Assembly (NCBI GenBank): GCA_938029215.1
Contig: CALHFG010000006.1
Coordinates: forward strand, 1 to 61,706
Direction of reading: 5' to 3'
Length of the DNA stretch: 61,706 nucleotides
Origin: an uncultured Acidimicrobiales bacterium
GTDB lineage: Bacteria > Actinomycetota > Acidimicrobiia > Acidimicrobiales > SZUA-35
Part shown: in pieces, positions 59,801 to 61,706 of the stretch
Layout of the letters: the number at the start of each line of letters is the position of its first letter
Position numbering within the stretch: the first letter of the stretch is position 1
Notes under the pieces: model-generated
The model's input: only the letters and a program-made list of their open reading frames with translations
What the model was told of the DNA's origin: nothing
Databases searched by the model: none
Translations under genes and position numbers: made by a program

Positions 59801-61105
59801 CTACATCAACGGCGAGTGCTGAGTGGAGTTTGGGCCCCCGGCGATTGCGTCAGCCAGGGTCCTGATCTGCTCGGCATCCAGGTTGCTGATCGTGACCCGC
59901 ACCGCTGGTTCGGAGTTGATTCGGTAGCGGTCAGCGGCCCTGATGGAGAATCCCGCGCTTCGCGCGGCGGCGACGGTGGCTTGTTCATCCTCGCACCGCA
60001 CCCAGACGTTGATCCCCGAGCGGCCGGTCGCCTCGATCCCATGGTTGCGGAGTCTCTCGGCCAGCAGGCGGCGACGCGACCGGTAGGAAACCGCCGCCTG
60101 ATTCACCAACTCGGATGCATCTGGATCGCCGAGGAGATGAGCTGCCGCCCTCTGCAGGATGTGGCTAACCCACCCCGGCCCATTGCTGACCGCAAGCGCC
60201 ACTCGGTCGATGGTTGCCTGGTCGCCCGCGACGATCGAAATCCGCAGGTCTGGTCCCAAGGACTTGCCTAACGACCGGATGGTCGCATGGCGAGGTCCCG
60301 GGGCAGTGAGGGGGAGCCAATCGACACCGCTGACTGGTCCGGCATGATCGTCTTGGATGAGCAGCACATGGTCGTGCGGAGACAGGATCGCGGAGAGCTC
60401 ATTTGCTCGGACAGCATCGTGGGCTGCCCCCGTCGGGTTCTGGGCTCGGGGGGTGACGATGAGGGCCTCGAGTCCCTGACGGAGGGCGTCTTGAAGCGCG
60501 TTGGGCGTAATCCCCCGTTCGTCGATGTCGAGTGGCACGAGCTCGAGGCCGGCCATTCGGACCAGCTGATGAACCGGAATGTGTCCCGGGTCCTCCACTC
60601 CTACACGATCGCCGGGCCGAAGATCGTTGGCGGCCAGGATCTTCTCGACGGCATCCATGGCGCCCGAGGTCACCATGATGTTGCTGGCGTCGATCGAGTC
60701 GGCTTCGAGCATCTGTCGGGCCGCGGTAGCGAAACTTGGATCGAGGAGAGCGTCGCCGTATGTTGCGGGCGGGTTGGCGGTGGCTGCGGCGAATGCGTCT
60801 CCCAGGGGAGGGAGAAGCGAGTGGTCGGGTGTGCCACGGGCTGCGTCGATAGTGCCCTCGGGCACGGGTGTCACCTGGCTAAGGGTTGGCCTCGCCAGGT
60901 GGGCGATGATCGTTCCCTGCCGTCCTCTGCCTACGACAACGCCTCGATTGCGAAGTTGTTTGTAGGCAGCGGCCACCGTGTTCGGCGACACCTCGAGTTC
61001 GGCAGCTAGCGCACGGACCGCTGGCAAGCGATCTCCGGGGGCCCGCTTCCCCGTGGACACGTCGTGTTCGACCATGTCTCGGATCTTTGTTGCCGACATC
61101 GTCAT
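59801..61105 (-). CDS. MocR-family regulator (GntR-aminotransferase fusion)
   Basis: A 434-residue MocR-type protein, different from the one at 56884. The GntR winged helix covers about 1-75 (PAVRALAAELEVSPNTVAAAYKQL, then GRGRQGTIIA), and the aminotransferase-like domain has PLP Lys in IRSLGKSLGPDLRI. It is divergent from a PNPOx-family gene, a common arrangement for MocR regulators of B6/FMN-linked proteins. ATG 61105 has TACAAT (complement of 61114-61119) 8 nt upstream. Confidence 0.88.
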   Translation of the reverse strand: MTMSATKIRDMVEHDVSTGKRAPGDRLPAVRALAAELEVSPNTVAAAYKQLRNRGVVVGRGRQGTIIAHLARPTLSQVTPVPEGTIDAARGTPDHSLLPPLGDAFAAATANPPATYGDALLDPSFATAARQMLEADSIDASNIMVTSGAMDAVEKILAANDLRPGDRVGVEDPGHIPVHQLVRMAGLELVPLDIDERGITPNALQDALRQGLEALIVTPRAQNPTGAAHDAVRANELSAILSPHDHVLLIQDDHAGPVSGVDWLPLTAPGPRHATIRSLGKSLGPDLRISIVAGDQATIDRVALAVSNGPGWVSHILQRAAAHLLGDPDASELVNQAAVSYRSRRRLLAERLRNHGIEATGRSGINVWVRCEDEQATVAAARSAGFSIRAADRYRINSEPAVRVTISNLDAEQIRTLADAIAGGPNSTQHSPLM

Positions 61106-61113
61106 GGCGTAGA

Positions 61114-61144
61114 ATTGTACCAGTAGATATTTTGTAATGTACTA
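61114..61144. promoter_or_regulatory. MocR/PNPOx divergent promoter-operator region
   Basis: Leftward -10 TACAAT (complement of 61114-61119). Two GTAC half-sites flank an AT-rich core (61117-61120 and 61138-61141, TTGTAC...TGTACT), 21 bp apart, which fits the widely spaced binding sites of MocR dimers. Rightward, AGGACA (61152-61157) precedes ATG 61165 as a ribosome-binding site. Confidence 0.4.
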
Positions 61145-61164
61145 GAACGTTAGGACAAGACATC

Positions 61165-61706
61165 ATGGCAATCGACAGCGAAGCAACCGGCGGGCCATCT
61201 CCACGAACCACCGTGCGGCGGGGCAAAGAGCGCGCCGTCTATGGCAATTCGTCCATCCATCAGATTCTCGACGCAGGCGTGATCGCACACGTTGGCGTTG
61301 CAACTGATGACGGCCCGATTGTATTGCCGATGGCCTACGGCGTACGGGGGGAAGAGATTCTGATTCACGGAGCCGTGGGAAATGCCATGATGCGGGCCGG
61401 TCGATCCTTGGATGTCTGCCTCACCGTTACCATTGTCGACGGTTTGGTCGTGGCCAGAACCCCGTTCCACAACTCGATGAACTACCGGTGTGTTGTCGTC
61501 CGTGGCGTGGCAACCGCAATCGATGAGCCAGCCGCAAAGTCCGCTGCGCTGAAAGTGATCAACGACCATGTAGCGGCCATCTGGGACACGGCGCGACCGC
61601 CGTCAGACTCTGATTTCAAGAAAACACTGGTTCTGTCTGTCCCCCTCCACGAGGCATCGGCCAAGGTTCGAGGCGAAGGTCCAATCGACGAGGACATCGA
61701 CATGGA
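61165..61706 (+). CDS. pyridoxamine 5'-phosphate oxidase-family protein, partial
   Basis: The first 180 residues of a flavin-binding split-barrel protein, cut by the right edge. GKERAVYGNSSIHQIL and GVIAHVGVATDDGPIVLPM begin the barrel; IHGAVGNAMMRA and VCLTVTIVDGLVVART are the FMN-phosphate and core strands; FHNSMNYRCVVVRG follows. This subgroup is the flavin-nucleotide-binding or HugZ-like branch rather than PdxH. Divergent from a MocR regulator. The substrate is unknown. Confidence 0.85.
   Translation, partial: MAIDSEATGGPSPRTTVRRGKERAVYGNSSIHQILDAGVIAHVGVATDDGPIVLPMAYGVRGEEILIHGAVGNAMMRAGRSLDVCLTVTIVDGLVVARTPFHNSMNYRCVVVRGVATAIDEPAAKSAALKVINDHVAAIWDTARPPSDSDFKKTLVLSVPLHEASAKVRGEGPIDEDIDM

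Noticed and set aside
1-61706. CRISPR arrays, transposases, integrases, rRNA genes
   Set aside because: No regularly spaced repeats, no transposase or recombinase motifs and no rRNA-like sequence were found.

Overview
The window looks like the chromosome of a high-GC actinobacterium, most likely an Acidimicrobiia-type lineage (inferred from gene content, not tested). The main pointers are an actinobacterial cell-division/Ser-Thr phosphorylation cluster in the order known near the Mycobacterium origin (fhaA, fhaB, pstP, rodA/ftsW-like, pbpA, pknB, pabA/trpG, crgA), EgtB, nickel SOD with its protease SodX, DUF2510 and BON/OmpA proteins, and MocR regulators. About 20 genes carry a TAnnnT box only 6-8 nt before the start codon and no ribosome-binding site. 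This points to widespread leaderless transcripts, and I used it to choose several starts.

Layout. 1-1574: the 5' part of a repeat-rich RTX/thrombospondin-3 gene running off the left edge, beside tRNA-Ser(TGA). 1685-9183: housekeeping genes (DUF4214 secreted protein, alpha/beta hydrolase, YqeY, pheA, metallo-beta-lactamase, pyrE-trmH, DUF2510). 9467-13815: a Kbp-like BON-LysM protein, tRNA-Leu(CAG), a J-domain membrane protein, an ECF sigma factor with a membrane partner, an SDR and an OmpR-type regulator. 14014-17937: YczE-like membrane protein, class V aminotransferase, PLDc_N protein, enoyl-CoA hydratase, and a membrane protein/XRE pair with a repeat operator. 17934-23552: a complete mnhABCDEFG (Mrp) Na+/H+ antiporter operon in which every junction is a 4-bp overlap, with a divergent set of two small membrane proteins and a winged-helix regulator.

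24510-31192: DUF302 protein, a DhlA-type haloalkane dehalogenase, Mpo1-like, DinB and amine-oxidase genes, an unusual zinc-ribbon SDR, egtB and a glutaredoxin. 31240-40404: the cell-wall/cell-division cluster; fhaA is inverted relative to Mycobacterium and pknA is absent. A group of DnaA-box-like sites lies between the pknB and pabA genes. 40516-45393: the most interesting block, three co-directional genes encoding a minimal CHAT (caspase-like) protease, a circularly permuted NlpC/P60-type cysteine peptidase and a 1096-residue wHTH-BTAD-TPR protein whose P-loop is destroyed. 45657-53719: hydroxyacid dehydrogenase, MBL hydrolase, PAC2, sodN-sodX, ferredoxin, aroC, trpB2, and a BON/OmpA envelope protein. 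53851-61706: M16 lipoprotein peptidase, two MocR regulators, a TetR-controlled membrane protein, and a PNPOx-family protein cut by the right edge.

Functionally, most of the window is core physiology: cell-wall growth control by phosphorylation, aromatic amino-acid synthesis, Na+/pH homeostasis and oxidative-stress defence. The CHAT/peptidase/regulator module is the best candidate for an undescribed system. No CRISPR array, transposase, integrase or rRNA was seen.
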